Assembly (NCBI RefSeq): GCF_015277735.1
Contig: NZ_JADHDA010000005.1
Location: 62,001-126,000, forward strand
Origin: Psychrobacter sp. NG254
GTDB lineage: Bacteria; Pseudomonadota; Gammaproteobacteria; Pseudomonadales; Moraxellaceae
DNA: 64,000 nt
Direction of reading: 5' to 3'
The position numbers and the translations under genes were made by a program. Under the pieces are notes generated by a model. It searched no databases, was not told the origin of the DNA, and worked only from the letters and a program-made list of their open reading frames with translations. The first letter of the stretch is position 1; the number at the start of each line of letters is the position of its first letter. Below are positions 9,485 through 18,417 of this stretch, in pieces.

Positions 9485-9632
9485 ACGCCCAAGCTTAAGA
9501 GCAGTTCTGCACCAAATCATTACCTCGTAGTATTAGTTATAATCCTTCGTTTTAATATTTATCGTTCAGTAGCTATTTGCAAGCGTTACCGGTCACTAGG
9601 CCATTAATAAATTTAAAAGTAGGATTATCAAT

Positions 9633-9842
9633 ATGTCAGATACTCAAAAAGGTACAGTTAAGTGGTTCAACGAAGCTAAAGGCTTTGGTTTTATCGCTCC
9701 AGAAACTGGCGCAGACGTTTTTGCTCATTACAGCGAAATCACTGGTTCAGGTTTCAAAACTTTGGCTGAAGGCCAAGAAGTTGAGTTCACTGTAACTCAA
9801 GGCCAAAAAGGCCCACAAGCACATAACATCGTTGCTATCTAA
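9633..9842 (+). CDS. cspA: Cold-shock protein, CspA family
   Basis: 69 residues, a single cold-shock domain. It has RNP1 KGFGFI near residues 16-21 and RNP2 VFAHYSEI near 29-36, starting after the usual [10 protein letters not shown]. It binds single-stranded RNA and DNA as a chaperone. Ribosome site AGGA precedes the ATG. A strong promoter, a long leader and its own terminator indicate a highly expressed single-gene unit. Which CspA paralogue it is (A, C, E) cannot be told here. Confidence 0.95.
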   Translation: MSDTQKGTVKWFNEAKGFGFIAPETGADVFAHYSEITGSGFKTLAEGQEVEFTVTQGQKGPQAHNIVAI

Positions 9843-9878
9843 TTTGTCTTTATAGACAGATAGATGAATAGATGTAAA

Positions 9879-9906
9879 AAAGCGAACCTTCGGGTTCGTT
9901 TTTTTT
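9879..9906 (+). terminator. Terminator of cspA
   Basis: CGAACC-TTCG-GGTTCG hairpin with a stable UUCG tetraloop, A-run before and a T8 run after, 40 bases past the cspA stop. Confidence 0.9.
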
Positions 9907-10000
9907 CGTCTGCGATTTAGTATTTAAGACATTGGTATTAGAATTAGTGACAGCCTTATATAAAAGGCTTAAGCCAATCATACTAGTCAAAATGACAGAT

Positions 10001-10047
10001 AAAAAAACACCTCCGACTATTTGTATAGCCGGAGGTGTTTTTTTTAT
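10001..10047. terminator. Bidirectional terminator between cspA and yeiH-like gene
   Basis: Long inverted repeat AAACACCTCCG...CGGAGGTGTTT with extra pairing ACTAT/ATAG around the loop, flanked by an A-run and a T-run. It mainly ends the leftward yeiH-like transcript. Confidence 0.85.
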
Positions 10048-10088
10048 TAAGTAGTGATGTAAGCAGCTAAAAAGGGACAGTCGGTTTA

Positions 10089-11213
10089 TTATATAAAGCT
10101 AATGCCAATATTGATCAGACCGCCGCCCAGTATCAACCAACCAAACATAATAGCACCCAAGATAAGCGGTCTAACACCAGCTTGTTTGATCGCGCTTAGA
10201 TGAGTGGTCAGACCTAGCGCAAACATGGCCATCGTCAGTAACACATCATCCAGCATCACCATACTGCGTACGATACTCTCAGACATCGGCACCCAAGTAT
10301 GTATCAACACAATGCCGATGAATATAAACGCGAACCATGGCACTTTGACTTGTTTGACGCGGGTCATAAATGAGGCTACATCGCTCTTATTGCTCTCGTC
10401 TTCTATAGCGGCATTATTTACGGTGCGATCTTTGGTTAGCGCAAAAGATAACACGAGCAGGAAAGGCGCGAGCATCATGACGCGTATCATCTTGGTCACG
10501 ACAGCGGTATCGCCAATCTCAGTATTGATTGCATTACCTGCGACCACGACTTGCGCCACTTCATGAACGGTTGAGCCAGTATACATGCCGTACTGCTGGG
10601 CGCTGAGCCAAGGCTGTAACCAACCGAGATGATAGAGAAAAGGATATAGCAGCATCGCGATAGTGCCAAAAACCACCACAGTTGCCACTGCAATAGTGAC
10701 TTTGTGAGCGTCGGCATTGACGACTGGCTCTGCGGCGATGACGGCAGCAGCACCGCAAATACTTGCGCCTGAGCCAATCAATATAACCGTTTCTTTATCG
10801 ACTTTTAACCATCTAGTACCCAACCAATAGGTTAGCAGAAAGGTCGAAGTCAGTACCAGTGCGTCAGTCATAATCGCTGGCATACCGACGCTAGCAACTT
10901 GCGTCATGGTCATCTTAAACCCATAAAACATAATCGCAAGTCGCAAGATTTGACCCTTTGCAAAGCAAACACCGCCGTTTAAACGTTCAGCGAATTTGGG
11001 ATAAATGGTATTACCCAAGATCATGCCCAGCAAAATCGCTAGCGTTAAAGAGGATAAGCCGACGATACGTCCGTTTGACCATACATCTAAACTGCTATCC
11101 AACCATAAGCAAAACAAACTACCGATCAGAACTATCGCTAATCCCGCTAGGTGACGGTGATTAGGGGTATAGTTATGCACGGAGTTGCTGACTGATTGGA
11201 CGAGTGTGTGCAT
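10089..11213 (-). CDS. yeiH: YeiH-family (UPF0324) putative sulfate exporter
   Basis: 374 residues, almost entirely hydrophobic with about ten membrane helices. The family signature is visible in the Gly-rich LAILLGMILGNTIYP, in IGSGASICGAAAVIAAEPVV and in the MYTGSTVHEVAQVVVAG segment. The UPF0324/YeiH family is annotated as a putative sulfate or sulfite exporter; the substrate is not proven by sequence. It is divergent from a LysR regulator, the same arrangement as yeiH/yeiE in enterobacteria. An AGGA lies about 9 bases ahead of the ATG. Confidence 0.85.
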   Translation of the reverse strand: MHTLVQSVSNSVHNYTPNHRHLAGLAIVLIGSLFCLWLDSSLDVWSNGRIVGLSSLTLAILLGMILGNTIYPKFAERLNGGVCFAKGQILRLAIMFYGFKMTMTQVASVGMPAIMTDALVLTSTFLLTYWLGTRWLKVDKETVILIGSGASICGAAAVIAAEPVVNADAHKVTIAVATVVVFGTIAMLLYPFLYHLGWLQPWLSAQQYGMYTGSTVHEVAQVVVAGNAINTEIGDTAVVTKMIRVMMLAPFLLVLSFALTKDRTVNNAAIEDESNKSDVASFMTRVKQVKVPWFAFIFIGIVLIHTWVPMSESIVRSMVMLDDVLLTMAMFALGLTTHLSAIKQAGVRPLILGAIMFGWLILGGGLINIGISFI

Positions 11214-11246
11214 GATACGGCATCCTATTACTTATATTAAGATAAG

Positions 11247-11258
11247 CATAAGCTTATG
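11247..11258. promoter_or_regulatory. Palindrome, candidate LysR operator
   Basis: Perfect 12-bp palindrome CATAAGCTTATG in the divergent yeiH-lysR gap, 34 bases upstream of the yeiH-like start. Position and dyad symmetry suit a LysR-type site, but the motif was not compared with known YeiE sites. Confidence 0.35.
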
Positions 11259-11434
11259 AATAGACAGTATATGCCCGCTGCATTTATAATAAAAACAGAT
11301 TAATAAGATATAAACTATCGATTTTTTAGGTTAATATTTATGATATAAGTCAACATACTGCGCATAAGCAGCGAAAAAAGACAGGTAGAGCGAATAAGAC
11401 AGGCTGAAAACTGACATAAGGCATCATCAATAAC

Positions 11435-12370
11435 ATGAAAAAATCTGTGCAGACAGTGCCAAAGATTACGCTAAAGCAATTGGCGGTATTTGTGAGTATT
11501 TACCAGACGGGTAGCACCAGCCGTGCCAGTAAAGAGTTGCATTTATCACAATCAGCAGTCAGTAGCGCATTGACAGAGTTAGAGTCCAGACTACAGATGC
11601 CGTTATTTGAGCGCGTCGGTCGTCGGCTCAATCAGCATCCCAATGCTCATCCGATTTATATACAGGCACAGGCTATCTTGGGTCAGTCGCTCACGCTTGA
11701 GCATTATCATCAGTATCAAGCAGGACAGATTCATATCGGTGCCAGTACCACTATCGGCAACTACGTGCTGCCATCATTACTTGGCAAGCTATATGAGGCG
11801 CTACCCGATGCCAATGTCGATATGTATATTGCCAATACTCAAGAAGTGGTAAGCGAGGTTGAGCAACTCAATATCGATATCGCGCTGGTAGAAGGGATGC
11901 CGCGTCCGATAGATATGAAAGCCATTGAGCAGCGTGAATGGCGTACTGATACGCTGATGATATTTGCCAAGCGTGATAGCAAGTGGCTAAAGAATGTGGC
12001 TACCTATAGCCAAGATAAGGACTGCTATCAGCTGACCATTCATCAGCTAGCCCAGTTGCCGTTGCTAGTGCGCGAGGCAGGGTCAGGCACACGGCAGATT
12101 ATCGATGAGCAATTGCTTAAGTATCTACCCAATGCAGAAGTGGTAAAGGCGATACATCAGTCCGAAGCCATTAAGCATATGGTGAGTGCAGATATTGGTC
12201 TTGGTTGTCTATCACAGCATGTGATTGAGACAGAACTGACGACAGGTGAGCTGGTACAAGTGAACGTGGCGGGAATTGATCTATCGCGTACATGGTGGCT
12301 GGTCTGGCATAAAGCCCGTCACCAAAGCCCAATTTGGCAAATCTTTATAGATATTATTCAACAAGGTTAA
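11435..12370 (+). CDS. LysR-family transcriptional regulator (YeiE-like)
   Basis: 311 residues. The N-terminal winged helix-turn-helix is typical (LKQLAVFVSIYQTGSTSRAS, then LHLSQSAVSSALTELESRL and LFERVGRR within the first ~70 residues). The effector-binding domain contains IGASTTIGNYVLPSLL and LVREAGSGTRQI, the CysB/YeiE type associated with anion or sulfur-compound sensing. It most likely controls the divergent yeiH-like gene and itself. No clear Shine-Dalgarno sequence is seen. Confidence 0.88.
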   Translation: MKKSVQTVPKITLKQLAVFVSIYQTGSTSRASKELHLSQSAVSSALTELESRLQMPLFERVGRRLNQHPNAHPIYIQAQAILGQSLTLEHYHQYQAGQIHIGASTTIGNYVLPSLLGKLYEALPDANVDMYIANTQEVVSEVEQLNIDIALVEGMPRPIDMKAIEQREWRTDTLMIFAKRDSKWLKNVATYSQDKDCYQLTIHQLAQLPLLVREAGSGTRQIIDEQLLKYLPNAEVVKAIHQSEAIKHMVSADIGLGCLSQHVIETELTTGELVQVNVAGIDLSRTWWLVWHKARHQSPIWQIFIDIIQQG

Positions 12371-12396
12371 ACGATAAGTCTAAAAATTATTAGCCA

Positions 12397-12437
12397 CAAA
12401 AAAGCGCAGCGTTGAAATTTACGCTGCGCTTTTTTGT
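12397..12437. terminator. Bidirectional terminator after the LysR gene
   Basis: Perfect stem AAAAAGCGCAGCGT/ACGCTGCGCTTTTT with an 8-base loop and T-run. Lies between the convergent LysR and UspA-like genes. Confidence 0.9.
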
Positions 12438-12480
12438 TTAAGACATGCTCTAGATAATATAAGACAATCAAAGCATATTT

Positions 12481-12942
12481 TTATGCTGAAACAGGTTTGT
12501 CCAGTCTCACTACAAAGCTATCGCAAGGTACATTGGGCAGGATATTATCCGCAGTTGCGCCACTGATCCATGCAGCGATACCAGTACGCTTATGACGACC
12601 GATGACCAATAGATCGACATCGTGTTTATGACAGTAGCTGACGATACCTTCACTGCTGGAGATGGCAGTTGTGACTTCTGACGTTGCTGCATTTAGCTGA
12701 TTGCGTTCAAGAAATTGCGCCAGCTTTGCGCGCGCTTCTTGGCAGCGCTCATCATCAATCTCATCATAAAGGCTAGAGGCTGGTACCAGCTCATAGCCAA
12801 AGCCAACCATGGTGTCTTTGACAATATGCAAAACGGATAGCTTAGAGCCTGGACGGTTTTCGACGATGCGCTTGGCCTTTTGCGCGACTATATCTGCATC
12901 AGAGAGTAAGTCGGTGACCAGTAAAATATGTTCGTAACTCAT
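12481..12942 (-). CDS. Universal stress protein, UspA-like (copy 1)
   Basis: 153 residues, one Usp domain. N-terminal strand YEHILLVTDL, and a C-terminal VDLLVIGRHKRTGIAAWISG followed by ATADNIL. The ATP-binding pattern G-x2-G-x9-G-S/T is not met, so it resembles the UspA class that does not bind ATP, a cytoplasmic stress and survival protein. GAGGAAG precedes the ATG. It lies 99 bases downstream of a same-length paralogue, probably in one transcript; a terminator follows. Confidence 0.88.
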   Translation of the reverse strand: MSYEHILLVTDLLSDADIVAQKAKRIVENRPGSKLSVLHIVKDTMVGFGYELVPASSLYDEIDDERCQEARAKLAQFLERNQLNAATSEVTTAISSSEGIVSYCHKHDVDLLVIGRHKRTGIAAWISGATADNILPNVPCDSFVVRLDKPVSA

Positions 12943-13041
12943 AGCGTCTTCCTCATGTCAGATAGTATTTACTATAGCACTACTCTAGGGCGCTGTTAAG
13001 TAAAGCTTGTCATCTTTAGCAGCGGATGAGAGCGATGCCAA

Positions 13042-13503
13042 TTATTCTGATACAGGCCGATCAAGCTTAACCACTAAGCTGTCGCAAGGAGCATTTGGCA
13101 ATATACTATCGGCAGTCGCTCCTACCAACCACGCGGCAATGCCATGGCGCTCATGGCGTCCAATGATAAGTAAGTCGACGTCTTTTTCACGGCAGTAGTC
13201 AATGATACCTTTGCTATTAGAGATGGCAGCGGTTACCTCAGAGTTCATCGCTTCTAGCTCGTTACGTGCGAGGAATTGCGCCAGCTTAGCCCGTGCTTCT
13301 TGCCACTTTTCACTATCGACATCCCCCGAGAGACTAGAGGCAGGCACGAGCTCATAACCAAAGCGTACCATATCATCTTCAACGATATGCAAGACGGACA
13401 GTCTGGCTTCAGGGGAGCCTGCGAGGATACGCTTGGTTTTTAGCGCCACTGTGTCCGCATCGGATAGTAAGTCAGTGACCAGTAAAACGTGTTGGTAGCT
13501 CAT
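13042..13503 (-). CDS. Universal stress protein, UspA-like (copy 2)
   Basis: 153 residues, aligning without gaps to the downstream Usp protein; by eye roughly two thirds of positions are the same (shared VTDLLSDAD, FGYELVPASSL, EARAKLAQFL, GIAAW, GATAD). It too lacks the full ATP-binding motif. A good ribosome site (AGGAGT) precedes the ATG. A tandem duplication is the simplest origin. A 107-bp intergenic repeat begins only 31 bases upstream of the start codon, so the promoter must lie in or beyond the repeat. Confidence 0.88.
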   Translation of the reverse strand: MSYQHVLLVTDLLSDADTVALKTKRILAGSPEARLSVLHIVEDDMVRFGYELVPASSLSGDVDSEKWQEARAKLAQFLARNELEAMNSEVTAAISNSKGIIDYCREKDVDLLIIGRHERHGIAAWLVGATADSILPNAPCDSLVVKLDRPVSE

Positions 13504-13534
13504 AAGGTACTCCTATTAATAGTTAACTTTATAG

Positions 13535-13641
13535 TATAGTCAATCCTTTATAAAAGAGTTACGGCGTTAACCTCGCTTGAGGTATCACATATACATCTGC
13601 ACTCGGTTGCCTTGTAATTCTTTTAAACTGAATTAACTATA
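13535..13641 (-). repeat. ~106-bp intergenic repeat, copy D
   Basis: Ends in TATAGTCAATCC and the reversed GTTAACTATA type terminus. On the minus strand the core reads ACAAGGCAACCGAGTGCAGA, closely matching copies at 17697, 17800, 18311, 23071 and 39101. It belongs to the same subgroup as the copies at 17697 and 17800 and lies just upstream of the second usp gene. Confidence 0.75.
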
Positions 13642-13893
13642 GCAGTGCAGGCCGTCTTTGTTAAGTTATAAATCCATAATAAAATTGTGGATATTTATGG
13701 ATTTGTAACTTTAAGGCTTTAATGGCTACCCGCGTAGATTACTGTGTGGTGGATTATTACATGGTTGCTGACTTGACTTATCGATGTCGCAGCCCCACTA
13801 ATAGCGCTAAGCCAACTCTTTTTTAGCCAATTTATTACTCTATTTTCCCTACTAGTCAGGGCACTATACGCATGATAAGCGATAAGGATAACT

Positions 13894-16800
13894 ATGACGG
13901 ACACGCCATTTACTGCTGATTTAACGCTGCATCCAGCATTTGAGCTGATTGAGCATCGCCATATTGAGGCGCTATCGATGGATGTGCTGATCAGTCAGCA
14001 TGTAAAAACAGGAGCGATGCATTATCATCTGGCACACCCAAGTGATGAAAATGCGTTTTTAGTCGGCTTCCGCACCCAGCCAATGGATTCAAAAGGCGAG
14101 GCGCATGTCTTAGAGCACGTGGCGTTATGTGGCTCGAACAAGTTTCCAGTACGTGATCCGTTCTTTTCGATGATTAAACGGTCATTAAACACGTTTATGA
14201 ATGCGATGACTGCAGCCGATTGGACTGCCTATCCGTATGCGACGCAAAACAAAAACGATTATTTTAACTTGCTCGCTGTGTATCTAGATGCGTCATTTTT
14301 CCCAAATATTCATCCGCTCGATTTTGCCCAAGAAGGCATTCGTGTTGAGCTTGACGAAAATGATAAGCCGCAGTTTAAGGGTATTGTTTTTAATGAAATG
14401 AAAGGCGCCATGAGTGGTGAGATTGACCAGCTATATCATACGGTTGCTCATCATCTGTTCCCAACGACGACCTATCATTATAATTCAGGTGGTGATCCTG
14501 CCGATATCCCTGACTTGACGCACACTGAGCTGACTGAGTTCCATCAAAGCCATTACCATCCGTCAAACAGTGTCATCATGAGTTTCGGTAATATTCCTGT
14601 TGCTGAGACGCAAGTCAAAATTCATGAAGATGCCTTGATTCAGTTTGAAGCAGGCAAGAAGCATGTATCGCGTCCAGAACAGCGTTTGTCAGCGCCTGTC
14701 AACGCGGTTGATACTTATACTGCTGACGAAGCGGGCCCAGATCAGACGCATCATGTGCTTGCTTGGTTATTGCCATCGATTACCGATCCTAAGCAGCGCT
14801 TAGCATTGCGTTTGCTAGAAGGCGTATTGATCGAGCATGCAGGCTCGCCATTGCGTGCTTATCTTGATAGCCATCCACTAGGTAAAGCGCCAAGTCCGCT
14901 ATTGGGACTCGATGACAGTCATTATGAAATGGTCTTTTATACGGGACTGCGCGGCTCCAACCCTGAACATGCCGAAGCGGTCGAGCAAGGCATTATCGAC
15001 TTGCTGACTGACGTGGCAAATTCACCAGTTGATGATGAGACAATCGAGACCATACTGCATCAGATTGAGATAGATCAGCGTCACATTGGCGGCGACAGCA
15101 TTCCTTATGGTCTAAACCTCATGCTAGAGGGCTTTAGTACCGCCATTCATGATGGCAACCCTATCGATGTATGGGAAGTTGATGAGCATCTACAGTGGCT
15201 ACGTGAACAAGTCGTCGATCCGCAGTGGCTACCGAACTTGATTAAAACGCATCTGTTGGACAATCAGCATCGCGTACGCGTAACGATGACCCCTGATAGC
15301 GAAAAAACAGCCTGTTTGGCAGCAGCTGAGCAAACTCGTTTAGATACTATCGCGATGGATTTGACTGCTGATGATAAAGCTATTTTGAAGCAACAAGCCT
15401 TAGATTTAGCAGCACGCCAAGCTGCGCCAGATGATTTAAGCTTATTACCAAAAGTAGGTCTAGAAGACGTCCCAACCGATATTAGCTTTAAAGAAGGCAC
15501 GCAAAAGCAGGTGCGTTTGAGCGGGCAAGACAGCACGCTATTTGAGTATGAAGCGGGCACCAATGGCATCTATTACTATCAAGTCATCATCCCGTTGACC
15601 GATGCGATTGGTAATGCGAACGCAGATGCGCTACCAGTCAATGATGTGATCAACCATCCATTGTTGCCTATCTATTTAAGTCTGTTGTCAGAGTTAGGGA
15701 CGGACACGCTCAGCGCCCATGAAATGCAAGCCAAGCAAGCGGCGCATTCTTCTGGTGTGACTGCTCGTATCAGCCAGCGTACCAATATCGATGATAGCCA
15801 AGCGATTAGCAGTTATTTCGTTGTGGCAACGCGTGCACTTAACCGCAAGCCTGAAGCAATTGATTTGCTCAAAGAAGTCATGGAACACAGTATTTTCTCT
15901 GAGCATGACCGTATCAAAGAAATTTTGCAACAGCGTCAAGCAGGTTGGCAGTCAAACCTTGCAGGGTCTGGTCACTCTTACGCCATGCAAACTGCCAGTC
16001 GTGGTATGAGTCGTCAAGCACAGCTAGAATATGTGCGCAGCGGTCTGCCAGCATTGAATGCGCTAAAAGACTTCTTAACGCATGCCAGTACAGATGATGC
16101 GCAGTGGGATCAATTGGCTACGAGCTTGATGGATTTACATCAACGCTTAATCAGCTTGCCTAAGCATGCGGTTATTATCTGTGAAGCTGAGCAAAGCGAA
16201 CGCTTAAGCAGCTTAATCGTTGATAGCTGGAAAGACAGCCAAGTAGTAAAGTCTGCTAGTAACTTAACGAACGCGGAAGCAAATGTCCCAAGTGAATTTG
16301 CCAATCTGCAATTAGATACGGCGTTAAACGGTGCGACTGATGCAGTTAAGGCGTTAGAGAGTGGCGACGATGTTAAAAACGACGTGCTCGAGGTTGCAGA
16401 TTTAGCATGGTTGGTGCCGACCAACGTCTATCACAATGCCAGTGCTTATACTGTCCCTGCTGCTGACCATCCTGATACCGCTGCACTCATGGTATTAGCG
16501 CCTTACTTACGTAACGGCTATTTGCACAGTGCTATTCGTGAGCGCGGCGGTGCCTATGGTGGCGGCGCAGGTTATGATGCCAATGCGTGTGCCTTTAAGT
16601 TCTTTAGCTATCGTGATCCCCAGTGTGCTGAGACCTTTGCGCACTTTGATGCCAGTATCGAGTGGATATTGAACGAACCACAAACCGATGAGCAATTAGA
16701 AGAAGCTATCCTAGGTATCATCTCAGGTATGGATAAGCCAGGCTCTCCTGCAGGTGAGGCGATCAAAGCGTGCTTTGCTAACTTGCATCATCGCGGTGTC

Positions 16801-16974
16801 GACTGGCAGCGTAAAATGCGTGCGTCAATATTGGCCGTGACGATCGATGACTTGCAGCGTGTTGCCAAGCAATATCTACAAGGGCAGGATCACGTACGTG
16901 CGGTACTAGCGCCTTACGATAAAGAAGAGGCAGTAAAAGGTCTTGGCTTTGAGGTATGTAGAATCAAGAGCTAA
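13894..16974 (+). CDS. M16 zinc metallopeptidase, presequence-protease (PreP/Cym1) type
   Basis: 1026 residues, the length of single-chain M16C peptidases. The inverted zinc motif HxxEH is present as His71, Glu74 and His75 in HVLEHVALCGS, followed by the PreP-like RDPFFSMIKRSLNTFMNAMT and DWTAYPYATQN. The Gly-rich RGGAYGGGAGYD near residue 885 is the C-terminal R/Y substrate-binding element. These enzymes clamp and degrade unfolded peptides of moderate length. No signal peptide is seen, so it is probably cytoplasmic. AAGGA precedes the ATG. Single-gene unit with a terminator after it. Confidence 0.93.
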   Translation: MTDTPFTADLTLHPAFELIEHRHIEALSMDVLISQHVKTGAMHYHLAHPSDENAFLVGFRTQPMDSKGEAHVLEHVALCGSNKFPVRDPFFSMIKRSLNTFMNAMTAADWTAYPYATQNKNDYFNLLAVYLDASFFPNIHPLDFAQEGIRVELDENDKPQFKGIVFNEMKGAMSGEIDQLYHTVAHHLFPTTTYHYNSGGDPADIPDLTHTELTEFHQSHYHPSNSVIMSFGNIPVAETQVKIHEDALIQFEAGKKHVSRPEQRLSAPVNAVDTYTADEAGPDQTHHVLAWLLPSITDPKQRLALRLLEGVLIEHAGSPLRAYLDSHPLGKAPSPLLGLDDSHYEMVFYTGLRGSNPEHAEAVEQGIIDLLTDVANSPVDDETIETILHQIEIDQRHIGGDSIPYGLNLMLEGFSTAIHDGNPIDVWEVDEHLQWLREQVVDPQWLPNLIKTHLLDNQHRVRVTMTPDSEKTACLAAAEQTRLDTIAMDLTADDKAILKQQALDLAARQAAPDDLSLLPKVGLEDVPTDISFKEGTQKQVRLSGQDSTLFEYEAGTNGIYYYQVIIPLTDAIGNANADALPVNDVINHPLLPIYLSLLSELGTDTLSAHEMQAKQAAHSSGVTARISQRTNIDDSQAISSYFVVATRALNRKPEAIDLLKEVMEHSIFSEHDRIKEILQQRQAGWQSNLAGSGHSYAMQTASRGMSRQAQLEYVRSGLPALNALKDFLTHASTDDAQWDQLATSLMDLHQRLISLPKHAVIICEAEQSERLSSLIVDSWKDSQVVKSASNLTNAEANVPSEFANLQLDTALNGATDAVKALESGDDVKNDVLEVADLAWLVPTNVYHNASAYTVPAADHPDTAALMVLAPYLRNGYLHSAIRERGGAYGGGAGYDANACAFKFFSYRDPQCAETFAHFDASIEWILNEPQTDEQLEEAILGIISGMDKPGSPAGEAIKACFANLHHRGVDWQRKMRASILAVTIDDLQRVAKQYLQGQDHVRAVLAPYDKEEAVKGLGFEVCRIKS

Positions 16975-17010
16975 GACCATTAGATTTGTTCTAGATTAAA
17001 AGTTGAGCAC

Positions 17011-17041
17011 AAAAAAGCCAAGCATTATGCTTGGCTTTTTG
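17011..17041. terminator. Bidirectional terminator
   Basis: AAAAGCCAAGCA-TTA-TGCTTGGCTTTT stem-loop with A-run and T-run between the convergent M16 peptidase and NUDIX genes. Confidence 0.9.
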
Positions 17042-17056
17042 CGGTTAAGTAATTGG

Positions 17057-17620
17057 CTAATATCGCTTGATACTCAAATCTTTACCAATTTTATCCTGAT
17101 GAATCGGGAAATCAGACAATTCATCAAACTGCTTACGATCAGCAAAATAGCTTTTCAAAGTACGGCGAATGGCTTCAAAGGCCAGCTTATCCCATGGGAT
17201 ATCTTCTTCGCTAAACAGGGCACATTCGAGGCTTTCTGAGCCGGTACCATAGGCGCCATCTTTTAGATCGGCGAGATAAATAGAGTAGATCTGCCCAATA
17301 TCTGGTAAGTCATAAATGCAGTACAGGTGAGGGTTTATCACGGTAGCATCGGCTTCTTCGTAGCTCTCGCGTGCGGCACCTTCAGCCATGGTCTCGCCGT
17401 TTTCCATAAAGCCTGCAGGTATGGTCCATAGACCGTATTGAGGCTCAATCGCTCGTCGGCACAGTAACACTCTATCATCGTGTACAACTAACGAACCACA
17501 GATAACTTTCGGGTTTTCGTAGTGGATATAGTGGCAATTTGGGCACACCAAGCGCGGCATATTGTCTGTAGGTGGGATTTTTCGTTCTGCTTCATGACCG
17601 CATTGGAGACAATAGCTCAT
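17057..17620 (-). CDS. NUDIX hydrolase with N-terminal zinc ribbon
   Basis: 187 residues. The start at 17620 (MSYCLQCGHE) is supported by AAGG a short distance upstream; an ATG at 17653 would add 11 residues. Two Cys pairs (CLQC and CPNC) form a zinc ribbon in the first 40 residues, as in NudC-like and related hydrolases. The Nudix box is complete (G-x5-E-x7-R-E-x2-E-E: GFMENGETMAEGAARESYEE). It probably hydrolyses a nucleoside-diphosphate-linked substrate; which one is unclear. Transcribed alone, leftward, behind a ~950-base region full of repeats. Confidence 0.88.
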   Translation of the reverse strand: MSYCLQCGHEAERKIPPTDNMPRLVCPNCHYIHYENPKVICGSLVVHDDRVLLCRRAIEPQYGLWTIPAGFMENGETMAEGAARESYEEADATVINPHLYCIYDLPDIGQIYSIYLADLKDGAYGTGSESLECALFSEEDIPWDKLAFEAIRRTLKSYFADRKQFDELSDFPIHQDKIGKDLSIKRY

Positions 17621-17696
17621 ATCGACTACCTTATTAGAAAAGTTATTATGCATGGTAATTTTTGTAGGCTATAAAGCCCATACTTTGAGATGCTGC

Positions 17697-17803
17697 TATA
17701 GTCAAATCCATATAAATCCGCTACATCGTCATCCTCGCTAAGCATACTAATGTATAACTTGCACTCGGTTTCCTTGTATCGAAATGATATTGAACCGACT
17801 ATA
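17697..17803 (-). repeat. ~106-bp intergenic repeat, copy E
   Basis: Begins TATAGTCAAATCC and ends GACTATA, giving short inverted termini. The minus-strand core ACAAGGAAACCGAGTGCAAG matches the family. The next copy starts in the same TATA, so the two copies share an end. Confidence 0.8.
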
Positions 17804-17905
17804 ATCAAATTCATATAAATCCGCTACATCGCCACCCTTGCAAGCCATACTAATGTATCGCTTGCACTCAGTTTCTTTGTATCGCAATTACTTGAACTCA
17901 ACTAT
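17800..17905 (-). repeat. ~106-bp intergenic repeat, copy F
   Basis: Directly adjacent head-to-tail copy of copy E, sharing long identical stretches such as ATATAAATCCGCTACATCG and CATACTAATGTAT. Confidence 0.8.
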
Positions 17906-17998
17906 CTATAAGAGATTATTCTAAGAAACAGCTGTGGTCTTAAGATAGCACATATTATTGGCATACAGAATCAGGATAACAGTAACGTATCATTTTAC

Positions 17999-18172
17999 TA
18001 GGGCGTGTCCTCATTTTAGAAATGGTAATAAAAATGAGATAAACTGCAGTCAAATAAGGAAAGTAGCGCAGATAATATCGAGATATTAGTCAGCTATTTG
18101 ACGCCGTTTGGCAAGATTTAGCCATTTTTAACCCATTTAGATGACTATCGATTGAATTGAGGACATGCCCTA
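17999..18172. mobile_element. 174-bp MITE-like element, copy 1
   Basis: Non-coding element with ~15-bp inverted ends TAGGGCGTGTCCTCA and, reversed, TAGGGCATGTCCTCA. TA is found at both borders, as expected for TA target duplication (IS630/Tc1 type). A second copy of exactly the same length lies at 43340-43513 with most bases shared. No transposase is in the window. Confidence 0.8.
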
Positions 18173-18310
18173 GTGCACTAGGAAACTAAATGTGGTCTGT
18201 TATAAATAACACTATCCAGCATGGCCAAGTAGTGAGTCAGTCACATAAATAACATGCAGCTGGCATGAGATTACGCTAGTCTAGTGAGACAGTGGCAGCA
18301 CTCAATACCA

Positions 18311-18417
18311 TATGGTTAGAGAGCGACTAAACGGCTATGGTGTTGGCCTCTCTAGATGTACTACTTGTATAATCTGCAGTCGGCTGCCTTTTGACAGTTT
18401 TAGACTTCCTTGACTAT
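18311..18417 (-). repeat. ~106-bp intergenic repeat, copy C (somewhat diverged)
   Basis: On the minus strand it reads ATAGTCAAGGAAGTCTAAAA, then GGCAGCCGACTGCAGATT, then TACAAGTAGTACATCTA, matching copies A and B. The far end is degraded near 18311-18325. Confidence 0.75.

Noticed and set aside
9577..9795. Overlapping frame across the cspA start
   Set aside because: Shifted reading of cspA; the cold-shock domain frame is certain.
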